The notes under the pieces: generated by a model
Databases searched by the model: none
Seen by the model: the letters and a program-made list of their open reading frames with translations, nothing else
What the model was told of the DNA's origin: nothing
DNA from: an archaeon
GTDB taxonomy: Archaea; Methanobacteriota; Methanobacteria; Methanobacteriales; Methanobacteriaceae
Length of the DNA: 7,625 nucleotides
Direction: 5' to 3'
Assembly (NCBI GenBank): GCA_024409165.1
Contig: JAKSUE010000062.1
Span: forward strand, 1 to 7,625
In this document: positions 1 to 7,495 of the stretch, in pieces
Position numbering within the stretch: the stretch's first letter is position 1
How the letters are laid out: the number at the start of each line of letters is the position of its first letter
Position numbers and translations under genes: made by a program

Positions 1-15
1 ATAAATTTAAAATAA

Positions 16-23
16 TTTATACA
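16..23 (+). promoter_or_regulatory. possible TATA box for the HMG-CoA synthase operon
   Basis: TTTATACA is the best TATA-like octamer in the leader and would place a start site near 40-45, giving a leader of about 70 bases. A pure A/T inverted repeat (28-37 with 42-51, 10 bp, 4-base loop) lies at the expected start site and could be an operator. In sequence this rich in A and T, both could be chance, and the operon might also be read from a gene left of the window. Confidence 0.25.
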
Positions 24-112
24 AATTAATTTAATTTAATAAAATTAAATTTAATGTTTATTTAATGATTAAAGCAATTTATGCTTGATAATTTAATTAT
101 GGATGTGATTTA

Positions 113-1153
113 ATGGCAGGAATTGTAGGATATGGAGCAAATGTGCCTTCATATAGAATAAAAGTAGAAGAAATTGCAAAAGTATGGGGAGATAACCCTG
201 ACTCAATTTCAAATGGTTTAATAGTTAATGAAAAATCTGTTCCAGCTGCTGATGAGGATACTGCTACTATTGCAGTAAGTGCTGCAAGATATGCGTTAGC
301 AAGAGCTCAAATAGATCCTCAAGATATTGGAGCAGTTTATGTAGGTTCTGAATCCCACCCTTATGCAGTAAAACCAACTGCTACTATTGTTGCTGAAGCT
401 GTAGGTGCAACACCTGATATGACTGCAGCAGATTTAGAATTTGCTTGTAAAGCAGGTACTGCAGGTATTCAAGCTACTATGGGTATGGTAGATTCAGGTA
501 TGATTAAATATGGTTTAGCAATTGGTGCTGATACTTCTCAAGGAGCTCCTGGAGATGCTTTAGAATATACTGCATCTGCTGGTGGTGCTGCATATATTAT
601 TGGAGCTAAAAACACTATTGCTGATTTTGGAACCACTTACAGTTTTACAACTGATACTCCTGATTTTTACAGAAGAGAAGGTCAACCTTATCCATCTCAC
701 GGTGGAAGATTTACAGGTGACCCAGCTTACTTTAGACATGTTCTTGGTGCAGCTAAAGGATTACTTGAAAAAACAGATTCTAAAGTTGAAGATTATGATT
801 ATGCAATTTTCCATCAACCTAATGGTAAGTTCTATTTAAGAGCTGCTAAAAAATTAGGTTTTACTCCTGAACAATATAAAGATGGTCTTTTAACTCCTAA
901 TATTGGAAATACTTATTCTGGAGCTGTACCTTTAGCATTATCTAATGTTTTAGATAAAGCACAACCTGGTGATAAAATATTTATTGTATCTTATGGTTCA
1001 GGTGCAGGTAGTGATGGTTTTACTTTAACTGTTAATGATAGAATTGAAGAAGTTAGAAATTTAGCACCTACAACTGAAGAGATTATATCTAAAAAGATTT
1101 ATGTTGATTATTCAGTTTATGCTAAATTTAAAGGAAAACTTAGAATGGCTTAG
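113..1153 (+). CDS. hmgS: hydroxymethylglutaryl-CoA synthase (archaeal type)
   Basis: Condenses acetyl-CoA with acetoacetyl-CoA to HMG-CoA in the cytoplasm, the second step of the mevalonate route to archaeal isoprenoid lipids. The 346-residue length is normal for the archaeal family. The catalytic residues are visible: Glu80 in [11 protein letters not shown], nucleophile Cys112 in [10 protein letters not shown], and His234 in FHQPNGKF, followed by the NIGNTYSG motif (263-270) and the glycine-rich SYGSGAGSD (293-301). Glu-Cys-His spacing matches characterised synthases. The ATG is preceded three bases upstream by GTGAT (105-109), the usual methanogen ribosome binding core; ATGs at 81, 99 and 103 are out of frame. 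The thiolase starts 21 bases downstream, so the two genes are almost certainly cotranscribed. Identification is firm. Confidence 0.97.
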   Translation: MAGIVGYGANVPSYRIKVEEIAKVWGDNPDSISNGLIVNEKSVPAADEDTATIAVSAARYALARAQIDPQDIGAVYVGSESHPYAVKPTATIVAEAVGATPDMTAADLEFACKAGTAGIQATMGMVDSGMIKYGLAIGADTSQGAPGDALEYTASAGGAAYIIGAKNTIADFGTTYSFTTDTPDFYRREGQPYPSHGGRFTGDPAYFRHVLGAAKGLLEKTDSKVEDYDYAIFHQPNGKFYLRAAKKLGFTPEQYKDGLLTPNIGNTYSGAVPLALSNVLDKAQPGDKIFIVSYGSGAGSDGFTLTVNDRIEEVRNLAPTTEEIISKKIYVDYSVYAKFKGKLRMA

Positions 1154-1162
1154 GAGATTTAA

Positions 1163-2350
<1,188 letters not shown>

Positions 2351-2358
<8 letters not shown>

Positions 2359-2549
2359 TTTTTCTTTTTTACTTTCTATTTTTATTATTTTATTATTTTT
2401 TTAAGTTCAATTTTTTCTTTTTTTAAAGTTTATGTAATATTTTATTCTTAATTTTTCAATTTTTTTATTGTAATATTAATTTTATTTTATCAATAATTTT
2501 TACTTGTTTTATCTTATTTTTTATTATTTTTTTCATTATTTTTCTAATC
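2351..2549 (+). other. T-rich, G-poor trailer without genes
   Basis: About 200 bases made almost entirely of T with scattered A and C and only a handful of G. No reading frame with a start and ribosome binding site is visible on either strand. It is best explained as an extended archaeal termination zone after the thiolase with multiple T-tracts. A similar T-rich stretch follows the last gene of the window (7196-7310). Confidence 0.6.
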
Positions 2550-2598
2550 TTGTAATAAAAAATAGAAACATTTATATATGTATTATTACAAAGTAATA
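2550..2598 (+). promoter_or_regulatory. candidate operator: TGTAATA half-sites around a TATA box
   Basis: TTGTAATAA (2550-2558) and its exact reverse complement TTATTACAA (2583-2591) flank the TATA box at 2571-2579. The right arm also forms the tighter palindrome TATTACAAAGTAATA (2584-2598: 6-bp arms, 3-base centre), which falls between the TATA box and the expected start site. Three related half-sites around one core promoter is the layout expected for an archaeal repressor that blocks TBP/TFB or RNA polymerase. The regulator is not identified. Confidence 0.45.
2565..2579 (+). promoter_or_regulatory. strong archaeal promoter (BRE plus TATA box)
   Basis: GAAACATTTATATAT combines a purine/A-rich BRE-like stretch (2565-2570) with TTTATATAT (2571-2579), close to the methanogen consensus. 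The start site is predicted about 25 bases downstream, near 2601. No protein-coding frame follows on this strand before the convergent cobQ gene, so the promoter most likely drives a noncoding RNA. Confidence 0.6.
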
Positions 2599-2600
2599 TT

Positions 2601-2741
2601 GTAGTTTGCTTTTGGGAGGCAAATTTCAATTTTTAAATATTTTTAATAATTGATTTAAATATCAATTATTAATCATTGTTCGATTTCCTTTGAAGTTAAA
2701 TAGTTTAATTGGGAGGTAACTATTTAATCTTCATATTTTTT
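2601..2741 (+). ncRNA. candidate small RNA with two GGGAGG-loop hairpins
   Basis: An inferred transcript of about 140 bases, family not recognised. Hairpin 1: 2603-2610 with 2618-2625 (8 pairs including two G-T), beginning at the predicted 5' end. Hairpin 2: 2643-2654 with 2661-2672, a perfect 12-bp A/T-rich stem with a 6-base loop. Hairpin 3: 2695-2705 with 2718-2728, 11 pairs with a 12-base loop, followed by T6 at 2736-2741. Hairpins 1 and 3 share the octamer TTGGGAGG (2612-2619 and 2709-2716), which lies wholly in loop 3 and in the loop and adjoining 3' stem of hairpin 1. It contains GGAGG, the complement of the 16S anti-Shine-Dalgarno sequence. Neither copy is followed by a start codon at ribosome-binding distance, so these are not ordinary ribosome binding sites. 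It has no visible tRNA, RNase P, SRP or C/D-box features. Existence as a transcript is inferred from promoter, folds and T-tract. Confidence 0.5.
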
Positions 2742-2776
2742 AAAAAAAGTTAAATTAATTAAAAAAAGTTAAATTA
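2740..2776. repeat. 18-bp tandem repeat, two copies
   Basis: TTAAAAAAAGTTAAATTA occurs at 2740-2757 and again, identically, at 2759-2776 with one spacer base. It lies between the cobQ stop codon and the small-RNA candidate. Read on the minus strand each copy carries a T7 run, so the duplication doubles the cobQ terminator tract. Confidence 0.75.
2742..2767 (-). terminator. two T7 tracts ending cobQ transcription
   Basis: On the minus strand, T7 runs at 2767-2761 and 2748-2742 come 16 to 42 bases after the cobQ stop. T-tracts alone are sufficient for archaeal termination. They separate the cobQ mRNA from the convergent small-RNA candidate. No GC-rich hairpin precedes them. Confidence 0.5.
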
Positions 2777-2783
2777 TTAGTAA

Positions 2784-4178
2784 TTAATCATTTAATATTA
2801 AATCATCAATATAATTCATATCTAAATTATCTTCGACTACTTTTGCTATCTTTTCAATTGAATCTTCAATTATTTTGTCATATATATCTTCGTCTATTTC
2901 ATCTAAACCTTTATTTGATCTTAATTCATTTAAAAAGTCTCTTTTAATTTCATAATTATTGAAAATTCCATGTTTAGATGTTCCAAAGACATTTTTATCT
3001 AATTTATTTAATTTATCTAATTCTGATTTATTTAATTTATCTGATGATAATTGGTCATTTGAGTTATCAAGTAATTCATCATTTAATATATTTTTTAAAA
3101 TTTCATATCCTCCACAAATTCCAACTATCATTATCTTAGATGAAGCTTCTTTTATTATAGTACCTAACTTATTTTCTATTAATATTTTTATATCATCCTT
3201 TGAGTTAATTGTATCAGGTATTATTAATGCATCAATATTATCTAGTGATATACCCTCTACAACATCAATTAGTATAAGTTCAACATCGTTCTCTATTTTC
3301 AATGAATCAAATTCTGTTAAATTAGCAATTTTTTCTAAGTTTAATACTCCAATAACTATTTTTTCATCTTTATTTACATTTTTAGTATTATTAATGCTGT
3401 ATTTATTAGGATTATTAAAATATTCTTCTTTTGATATTGAATCTTCAGCAGGTAAATTTAATCCTTTTGTATATGGGATGATTCCTAAATTAGGAGTGTT
3501 AACTATTTTTTCTAATTTTTCGATTCCTTCAGTTAATAAATCCGGATTTCCTCTGAATTTGTTAATGATTGTTCCTTTGATTCTTGATGTGTCGTTATCA
3601 TCAAGAATTGTAAAAGTTCCAGCTATTGATGCAAAAACTCCTCCTTTGTCAATATCTCCTACAAGAAGTACATTTGCATCTGCAATTTCTGCAACTCCCA
3701 TATTCGCAAGGTCACCTTTTCTAAGGTTTATTTCAGCAGGTGATCCAGCACCTTCCATTATTATGATATCATATTCTTCTTTTAATCTGTTTAATGAATC
3801 TTCAATAGCTTGTTTAGCTATTTCTTTAGGGTTATTATTAAAATTAATATTATTATCATTATTATTCTTTTTTAAGAAATTCTTTTCCCCATTTTTTGTG
3901 CCATGGATAATTACTTGTGAAGTAAAATCTCCATTTGGTTTAAGGAGAACTGGATTCATATCAGGATTTGGTTTTGTTTTTGCTGCTTTTGCTTGTATAA
4001 TCTGAGCAATAGCTATTTCTTTATCATTATCTATTGTTTGAGAATGTAAAGACATATTTTGTGATTTAAAAGGAGCTACTTTATAACCTCTATTTGCATA
4101 AATTCTACATAATGCTGTTGTAATTAAGCTTTTTCCAGCATCTGATGAAGTTCCTTGAATCATTAAACATTTTGACAT
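2784..4178 (-). CDS. cobQ: cobyric acid synthase, with shortened glutaminase domain
   Basis: Glutamine- and ATP-dependent amidation of peripheral carboxylates of adenosylcobyrinate a,c-diamide to cobyric acid, in cobamide synthesis; methanogens need cobamides for methyl transfer to coenzyme M. The N-terminal ATPase domain is well kept: P-loop GTSSDAGKS (9-17), PFKSQNMSLHS (37-46), MEGAGSPAEINL (141-152), GDIDKGGVFASIAGT (174-188), INKFRGNPDLL (205-215), LPAEDS (242-247). The glutaminase half keeps nucleophile Cys355 in GICGGYEIL and His403 in KHGIFNN. However, these are only 48 residues apart, whereas the family usually has roughly 90-100, and the GYEIHxG segment is not visible. The gap holds a Lys/Asn/Leu/Asp/Ser-rich stretch (about 366-396) with an 8-residue repeat. 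A second Asn-rich insert lies at 103-117. The length of 464 is short for the family (about 480-510). The ATG at 4178 has AGGAG (4190-4186) upstream. Family is sure; glutaminase competence is not. Confidence 0.88.
   Translation of the reverse strand: MSKCLMIQGTSSDAGKSLITTALCRIYANRGYKVAPFKSQNMSLHSQTIDNDKEIAIAQIIQAKAAKTKPNPDMNPVLLKPNGDFTSQVIIHGTKNGEKNFLKKNNNDNNINFNNNPKEIAKQAIEDSLNRLKEEYDIIIMEGAGSPAEINLRKGDLANMGVAEIADANVLLVGDIDKGGVFASIAGTFTILDDNDTSRIKGTIINKFRGNPDLLTEGIEKLEKIVNTPNLGIIPYTKGLNLPAEDSISKEEYFNNPNKYSINNTKNVNKDEKIVIGVLNLEKIANLTEFDSLKIENDVELILIDVVEGISLDNIDALIIPDTINSKDDIKILIENKLGTIIKEASSKIMIVGICGGYEILKNILNDELLDNSNDQLSSDKLNKSELDKLNKLDKNVFGTSKHGIFNNYEIKRDFLNELRSNKGLDEIDEDIYDKIIEDSIEKIAKVVEDNLDMNYIDDLILND
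3002..3042 (-). repeat. in-frame 24-base duplication within cobQ
   Basis: ATTTATTTAATTTATCT occurs at 3002-3018 and 3026-3042 (period 24 bases, eight codons). On the coding strand it encodes DKLNKSEL followed by DKLNKLDK (residues 380-395), placed between the two catalytic residues of the glutaminase domain. It looks like replication slippage in an AT-rich spacer. Confidence 0.7.
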
Positions 4179-4347
4179 AATTTTGCTCCTTAATTAATAA
4201 TTATTTATGTTTTTATTTTATTTTATTTTTTTTATCATTTCTTTTTACATTTATCTTTTCGAATATTAAAGTAAATAAAAGTTACTAAAATACAAACCTT
4301 TTTATATTTTAATATATATAATTATATCATAATGTTTATTAATAATA

Positions 4348-4400
4348 GAATTCATAATATTGTTAGTATAAACTTTTGATGATAATAAATGTATGAATTC
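4348..4400. repeat. 9-bp inverted repeat upstream of lon
   Basis: GAATTCATA (4348-4356) and its exact complement TATGAATTC (4392-4400) are separated by 35 bases that include a TATA-like AGTATAAAC. It could be a stem in a long lon leader if the 4299 promoter is used, or a pair of protein half-sites. It is not a recognised motif. Confidence 0.4.
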
Positions 4401-4406
4401 AAAATT

Positions 4407-4427
4407 TTGACTTAAAAATTTAGTCAA
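4407..4427. promoter_or_regulatory. candidate lon operator palindrome
   Basis: TTGACT (4407-4412) is mirrored by AGTCAA (4422-4427), with two further symmetric pairs inside (4414-4415 with 4419-4420) around an AAA centre. The site lies 16 bases upstream of the TATA-like box TTATAAA (4443-4449), where archaeal activators or repressors commonly bind. The partial unit GACTTA recurs at 4440-4445. Regulator unknown. Confidence 0.4.
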
Positions 4428-4507
4428 TTTAAAAAATTAGACTTATAAACTATTATTTGATATAAAATAAAATTTTAATTTAATAAAAATAAATGTGAGG
4501 TTTATTC

Positions 4508-6625
4508 ATGGAATTAGAAAAAACACCTACAGATGTTGAGAAAATTGAATCTGAAGAAGTTATAGAAGATTCTACTGTAGATGATGCTACTGATGTAACT
4601 GTTGAAAGTGGTGATGATACTGCTGATGTAACTGTTGAAAGTAGTGATAATACTGATAATATTGATAATGATGATGAAAAAGCTGAAGGTGGTGTTGATG
4701 TGGAAGTCGTTGATAGAGATGACGATTTAAGAACCGTACCTATGCTTGACTATTCATCTATTACAAATACTGGAGATATTGAAGTACCTCCATTATTAAT
4801 TGATCAAGTTATTGGTCATGAAGAATCTGTTGAAACTATTAAAAAAGCAGCTAAACAAAGAAGAAATGTTCTTCTTATTGGAAATCCGGGTGTAGGTAAA
4901 TCTATGTTAGCTAAAGGTATGGCTGAATTATTACCTCCTGAGGTTTTAGAAGATGTTTTAGTTTATCCAAATGCTGAAGATAGTAATTATCCATTAATCA
5001 GAACTGTACCTGCAGGTGAAGGTAAGAAAATTGTTAAAGTAAATAAAGCTAATGCTAAAAGTAGTGATGAAAAGAAAATGATAATCACTATGATTGCTAC
5101 TGCAGCGGTATTTGTTCTTGGAATTATGTATCAAAAAGTATTTGAAGCTATTATTGCTGCATTACTTATTATATTTATTTCACTTCAAATTAAACCTAAA
5201 AATGTGTCTTTATCTCCAAAATTACTTGTAAATAATGGTGATAAAAGATTTGCACCATTTATGGATGCTACTGGTGCTCATGCTGGTGCATTATTAGGTG
5301 ATGTAAGACACGACCCTTACCAATCTGGAGGTCTTGGAACTCCTGCTCACGAACGTGTTGAAAGTGGTATGATTCACAAAGCACACAAAGGAGTTTTATA
5401 CATTGACGAGATTGGTACAATGAGTATGAAAACTCAACAAGAACTCTTATCTGCAATGCAAGAGAAAAAATACTCCATTACTGGTCAAAGTGAAAACAGT
5501 AGTGGTGCAATGGTTCGTTCTCAAGCAGTCCCTTGTGACTTTGTTCTTGTAGCTTCAGGTAACATTCAAGTTCTTGAAGGTATGCACATTGCTATGCGTT
5601 CAAGAATCAGAGGATATGGTTACGAAGTATTCATGAAAGATTATATGGATGATACTGAAGAAAACAGACGTAAACTTGTACAATTTGTTGCTCAAGAAGT
5701 TAAAAATGATGGAAGAATTCCTCATTTCACACCAGGTGCTTTAGATGAAATTATTTTAGAAGCTAAACGTAGAGCTGGTAAAAAAGATGCTTTAACTTTA
5801 AAACTTAGGGAATTAGGTGGTTTAGTACGTTCTTCAGGAGATGTAGCTATTGAAGAAGGTGCAGAACTTGTAACTGCAGAACATGTTGTTACTGCTAAAA
5901 AATTCTCAAGAACTTTAGAACAACAAATGGTTGATAGAGCTATTGTTCATAGAAAAGAGTACAGTGTATTTAACTCTGAAGGTGGAAAAGTTGGTATGGT
6001 TAATGGTTTAGCTGTTATGGGTGATAGAAGTGGTATTGTAATGCCAATTGCTGCTGAAATGGCTCCTGCTAACAGTAAAAACGAAGGTAAAATCATAGTA
6101 ACTGGTAAACTTGGAGAAATTGCATTAGATTCTGTACAAAACATCAGTGCAATTATTAAAAAATACACTCAAGTTGATATTTCAAATCATGATATTCACG
6201 TTCAATTCTTACAAAGTTATGATGGTGTAGAAGGAGACAGTGCAAGTGTTTCCATGACTGCAGCTATCATCTCTGCAGTTGAAGGTATACCAATCGACCA
6301 AACTGTTGCATTAACCGGATCATTAAGTGTCCGTGGAGATGTAATGCCTATTGGTGGAGCTACTCATAAAATTGAAGCAGCAGCTGATGCTGGAATTAAA
6401 AAAGTACTCCTCCCTAAATCTAACATGGGGGATGTAATGCTTGAGAAAAGATATGAAGACATGATTGAAATTGTTCCTATTGAAACATTTGAAGATGTTT
6501 TAGAAAATATATTAATCAGCGGTAGTAAGAAAGATACTTTACTTGAAAAAATTAAAGAAATTCGTGCTACTGTAGCAGATAAAGTTCCAGAAACTAAAAC
6601 TTTATCTCAAGCAAGTGCTAATTAA
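4508..6625 (+). CDS. lonB: LonB membrane-anchored ATP-dependent protease
   Basis: Archaeal Lon: an AAA+ ring fused to a Ser/Lys protease, anchored on the cytoplasmic face of the membrane, degrading damaged and regulatory proteins. Domains in order: acidic extension (1-75, 30 Asp/Glu against 5 Lys/Arg), AAA+ start with VIGHEE (101-106), Walker A GNPGVGKS (125-132), two membrane spans inserted in the AAA+ domain (about 191-208 and 211-226), Walker B GVLYIDE (295-301), sensor-1 region VASGN (348-352), arginine-finger region RSRIRG (364-369), and the protease domain from about 485. Catalytic Ser578 is in DGVEGDSAS and Lys621 in [14 protein letters not shown]; the 43-residue spacing equals that of characterised archaeal LonB. 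The 705-residue length exceeds the usual 620-650 because of the extension. The ATG at 4508 follows GAGGT by six bases. The next gene starts 68 bases downstream. Confidence 0.96.
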   Translation: MELEKTPTDVEKIESEEVIEDSTVDDATDVTVESGDDTADVTVESSDNTDNIDNDDEKAEGGVDVEVVDRDDDLRTVPMLDYSSITNTGDIEVPPLLIDQVIGHEESVETIKKAAKQRRNVLLIGNPGVGKSMLAKGMAELLPPEVLEDVLVYPNAEDSNYPLIRTVPAGEGKKIVKVNKANAKSSDEKKMIITMIATAAVFVLGIMYQKVFEAIIAALLIIFISLQIKPKNVSLSPKLLVNNGDKRFAPFMDATGAHAGALLGDVRHDPYQSGGLGTPAHERVESGMIHKAHKGVLYIDEIGTMSMKTQQELLSAMQEKKYSITGQSENSSGAMVRSQAVPCDFVLVASGNIQVLEGMHIAMRSRIRGYGYEVFMKDYMDDTEENRRKLVQFVAQEVKNDGRIPHFTPGALDEIILEAKRRAGKKDALTLKLRELGGLVRSSGDVAIEEGAELVTAEHVVTAKKFSRTLEQQMVDRAIVHRKEYSVFNSEGGKVGMVNGLAVMGDRSGIVMPIAAEMAPANSKNEGKIIVTGKLGEIALDSVQNISAIIKKYTQVDISNHDIHVQFLQSYDGVEGDSASVSMTAAIISAVEGIPIDQTVALTGSLSVRGDVMPIGGATHKIEAAADAGIKKVLLPKSNMGDVMLEKRYEDMIEIVPIETFEDVLENILISGSKKDTLLEKIKEIRATVADKVPETKTLSQASAN
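4591..4656 (+). repeat. 33-base in-frame tandem repeat in the lonB N-terminus
   Basis: Two adjacent 33-base units (4591-4623 and 4624-4656) match at 30 positions, including a perfect 19-base core TGATGTAACTGTTGAAAGT. They encode [11 protein letters not shown] then [11 protein letters not shown] (residues 29-50) in the acidic extension. This indicates recent expansion of a probably disordered tail. Confidence 0.8.
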
Positions 6626-6637
6626 GTGATAATTTAT

Positions 6638-6658
6638 TTAATATTGATTCAATATTAA
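6638..6658 (+). repeat. perfect hairpin between lonB and the membrane-protein gene
   Basis: TTAATATTG (6638-6646) pairs with CAATATTAA (6650-6658) around a 3-base loop, 12 bases after the lonB stop and about 35 before the next start. There is no T-run directly after it, so it is a weak terminator candidate. It could set the relative level of the two genes on a shared mRNA, or be an operator for a separate promoter of the second gene. Confidence 0.45.
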
Positions 6659-6693
6659 TTTAATATTTAATGATATAATGTAATGGTGATTAT

Positions 6694-7170
6694 ATGGGTG
6701 TAAAGCTTAAAATTATTGCAATTATTGCATTAGTTGTTATTCTTATAGCTTTAATGGCTAATGTATTATTTTTAGCAGCTGATACAAGTGAAGACCCAAT
6801 AGCTCCAGGTGTCGATATGGCTGCTTTGTGGAGTTTAACTGGAGGATTCCAATGGATTTACCCTGGAAGTTCTATTAATGCAGAAGGTCATACTCTTCAT
6901 AATATTTATTTAGATAGTGATCATCCATATGAATATGCCAAGGATATTATTGAGTATACGTATAATACTTCACCAAATGTTTGTGTTGTTATTGATGACC
7001 ATGCTGCTAAAGATATTTTTGGTGATGGGTTAATTGGTAATATTAGAGAAAAAGATTGGGGTGAAGGTTATGATCGTGGAGATGCTATCTCTATGAGTAT
7101 ATCTAAATGTGATATTATTCAAGTAATTCCTAATCTTATTACAGGACATATTAAAGTAATGTTGATTTAA
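6694..7170 (+). CDS. small membrane-anchored protein of unknown function
   Basis: Not recognised. The 158-residue product has a short Lys-bearing N-terminus (K4, K6), one strong hydrophobic span at about 7-28, and a polar domain that by the positive-inside rule should face outside. LAAD (27-30) could be a signal-peptidase site, but an uncleaved anchor is equally likely. The outer domain is acidic and aromatic, with WSLTGGFQWIYPGSS (46-60), VCVVIDDHAAKDIFGDG (96-112) and only two cysteines (97, 139). A fold of alternating strands and helices is plausible, but no catalytic motif is evident. The start is well supported by GGTGAT (6685-6690) three bases upstream. It follows lonB by 68 bases on the same strand and ends at a terminator, so it may share the lonB transcript. 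A link to the membrane-bound protease is only positional. Confidence 0.85.
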   Translation: MGVKLKIIAIIALVVILIALMANVLFLAADTSEDPIAPGVDMAALWSLTGGFQWIYPGSSINAEGHTLHNIYLDSDHPYEYAKDIIEYTYNTSPNVCVVIDDHAAKDIFGDGLIGNIREKDWGEGYDRGDAISMSISKCDIIQVIPNLITGHIKVMLI

Positions 7171-7177
7171 ATTAGTT

Positions 7178-7199
7178 TAGAGGTTTTTTCCTCTATTTT
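7178..7199 (+). terminator. hairpin and T-tract terminator of the lonB-membrane protein unit
   Basis: TAGAGG (7178-7183) pairs perfectly with CCTCTA (7190-7195) around a T6 loop and is followed by TTTT and further T-rich sequence. It starts eight bases after the stop codon and is among the most GC-rich spots in this AT-rich flank. Confidence 0.75.
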
Positions 7200-7365
7200 C
7201 TTATTTTTTTAACTTTTTTTATTATTTTTTATTATTTTTTCTTATTTTAATTTCTTATTTTATTTTTTAACTTTTTTATTATTTTTCATTAGTTTTATAT
7301 TATTTTTTTCATAAAACTTAATATTTAAATAATATAATTAATATATATTATTATGATTGAAATAT
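7200..7365. other. T-rich gene-free flank
   Basis: Up to about 7310 the plus strand is nearly all T with some A and C, resembling the trailer after the thiolase. From 7317 it becomes A/T-mixed with TATA-like runs (7339-7349). No credible reading frame is seen. A 13-codon frame at 7353-7394 has no ribosome binding site. Confidence 0.5.
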
Positions 7366-7432
7366 ATCAAATTGTAATGTTAATATTAATTTGATTAATA
7401 ATTTTAAATACATTAGGGGCTCCTAATTTTTG
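7366..7432 (+). other. possible second small structured RNA or terminator
   Basis: Two hairpins in tandem. ATCAAATT (7366-7373) pairs with AATTTGAT (7389-7396) around a 15-base loop. ATTAGG (7413-7418) pairs with CCTAAT (7423-7428) around GGCT and is followed by T4. A TATA-like run at 7339-7349 would start transcription close to 7366-7370. The second hairpin has the form of an intrinsic terminator, but no gene precedes it on this strand, hence the small-RNA suggestion. No tRNA features are present. Confidence 0.3.
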
Positions 7433-7495
7433 AAACACGCAATGATATTTAAAATAAAATTAGTTAATTATATAGATTTTTATTATAATTATTAT

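Larger units (their letters stand above)
4179..4507. promoter_or_regulatory. divergent cobQ/lon control region
   Basis: A 329-base gap between start codons facing away from each other, with no coding frame of note. Near cobQ the minus-strand leader is A-rich. Around 4299-4321 TATA-like sequences can be read both ways: TTTTTATATTTT preceded by ACAAACC on the plus strand, and TATAAAAA on the minus strand, which would start cobQ near 4275. For lon the nearer candidates are TTATAAA (4443-4449) and ATATAAAA (4460-4467). Which are used cannot be decided from sequence. GAGGT (4497-4501) is the lon ribosome binding site. Confidence 0.55.

Noticed and set aside
28..51. 10-bp inverted repeat upstream of hmgS as a firm operator
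   Set aside because: Both arms are only A and T in a leader that is almost all A/T, so the symmetry has little weight.
582..839. 85-codon frame inside hmgS
   Set aside because: Out-of-frame shadow of a gene with intact catalytic motifs; Leu/Ile-rich with no ribosome binding site.
2612..2716. The GGGAGG copies as ordinary ribosome binding sites for tiny genes
   Set aside because: No ATG, GTG or TTG lies at 4-12 bases after either copy, and the following frames contain stops almost at once.
2959..4005. Long plus-strand frame (348 codons) opposite cobQ
   Set aside because: It is the antisense shadow of cobQ: Ser/Phe/Ile-rich with no family motif, while the minus-strand frame carries all CobQ motifs.
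4376..4390. C-box-like TGATGAT as part of a C/D guide RNA
   Set aside because: The required purine before TGATGA is T, and no CTGA D box lies at a suitable distance.
5268..6168. Two minus-strand frames (62 and 73 codons) inside lonB
   Set aside because: Antisense to conserved AAA+ and protease sequence, with no motif or start signal of their own.
6409..6414. CCTCCC in lonB as a base-pairing target of the GGGAGG loops
   Set aside because: A six-base match deep inside a coding region is expected by chance and encodes conserved LLP residues.
7353..7394. 13-codon hydrophobic peptide frame
   Set aside because: No ribosome binding site before the ATG; the sequence overlaps a hairpin and short frames are frequent in such DNA.
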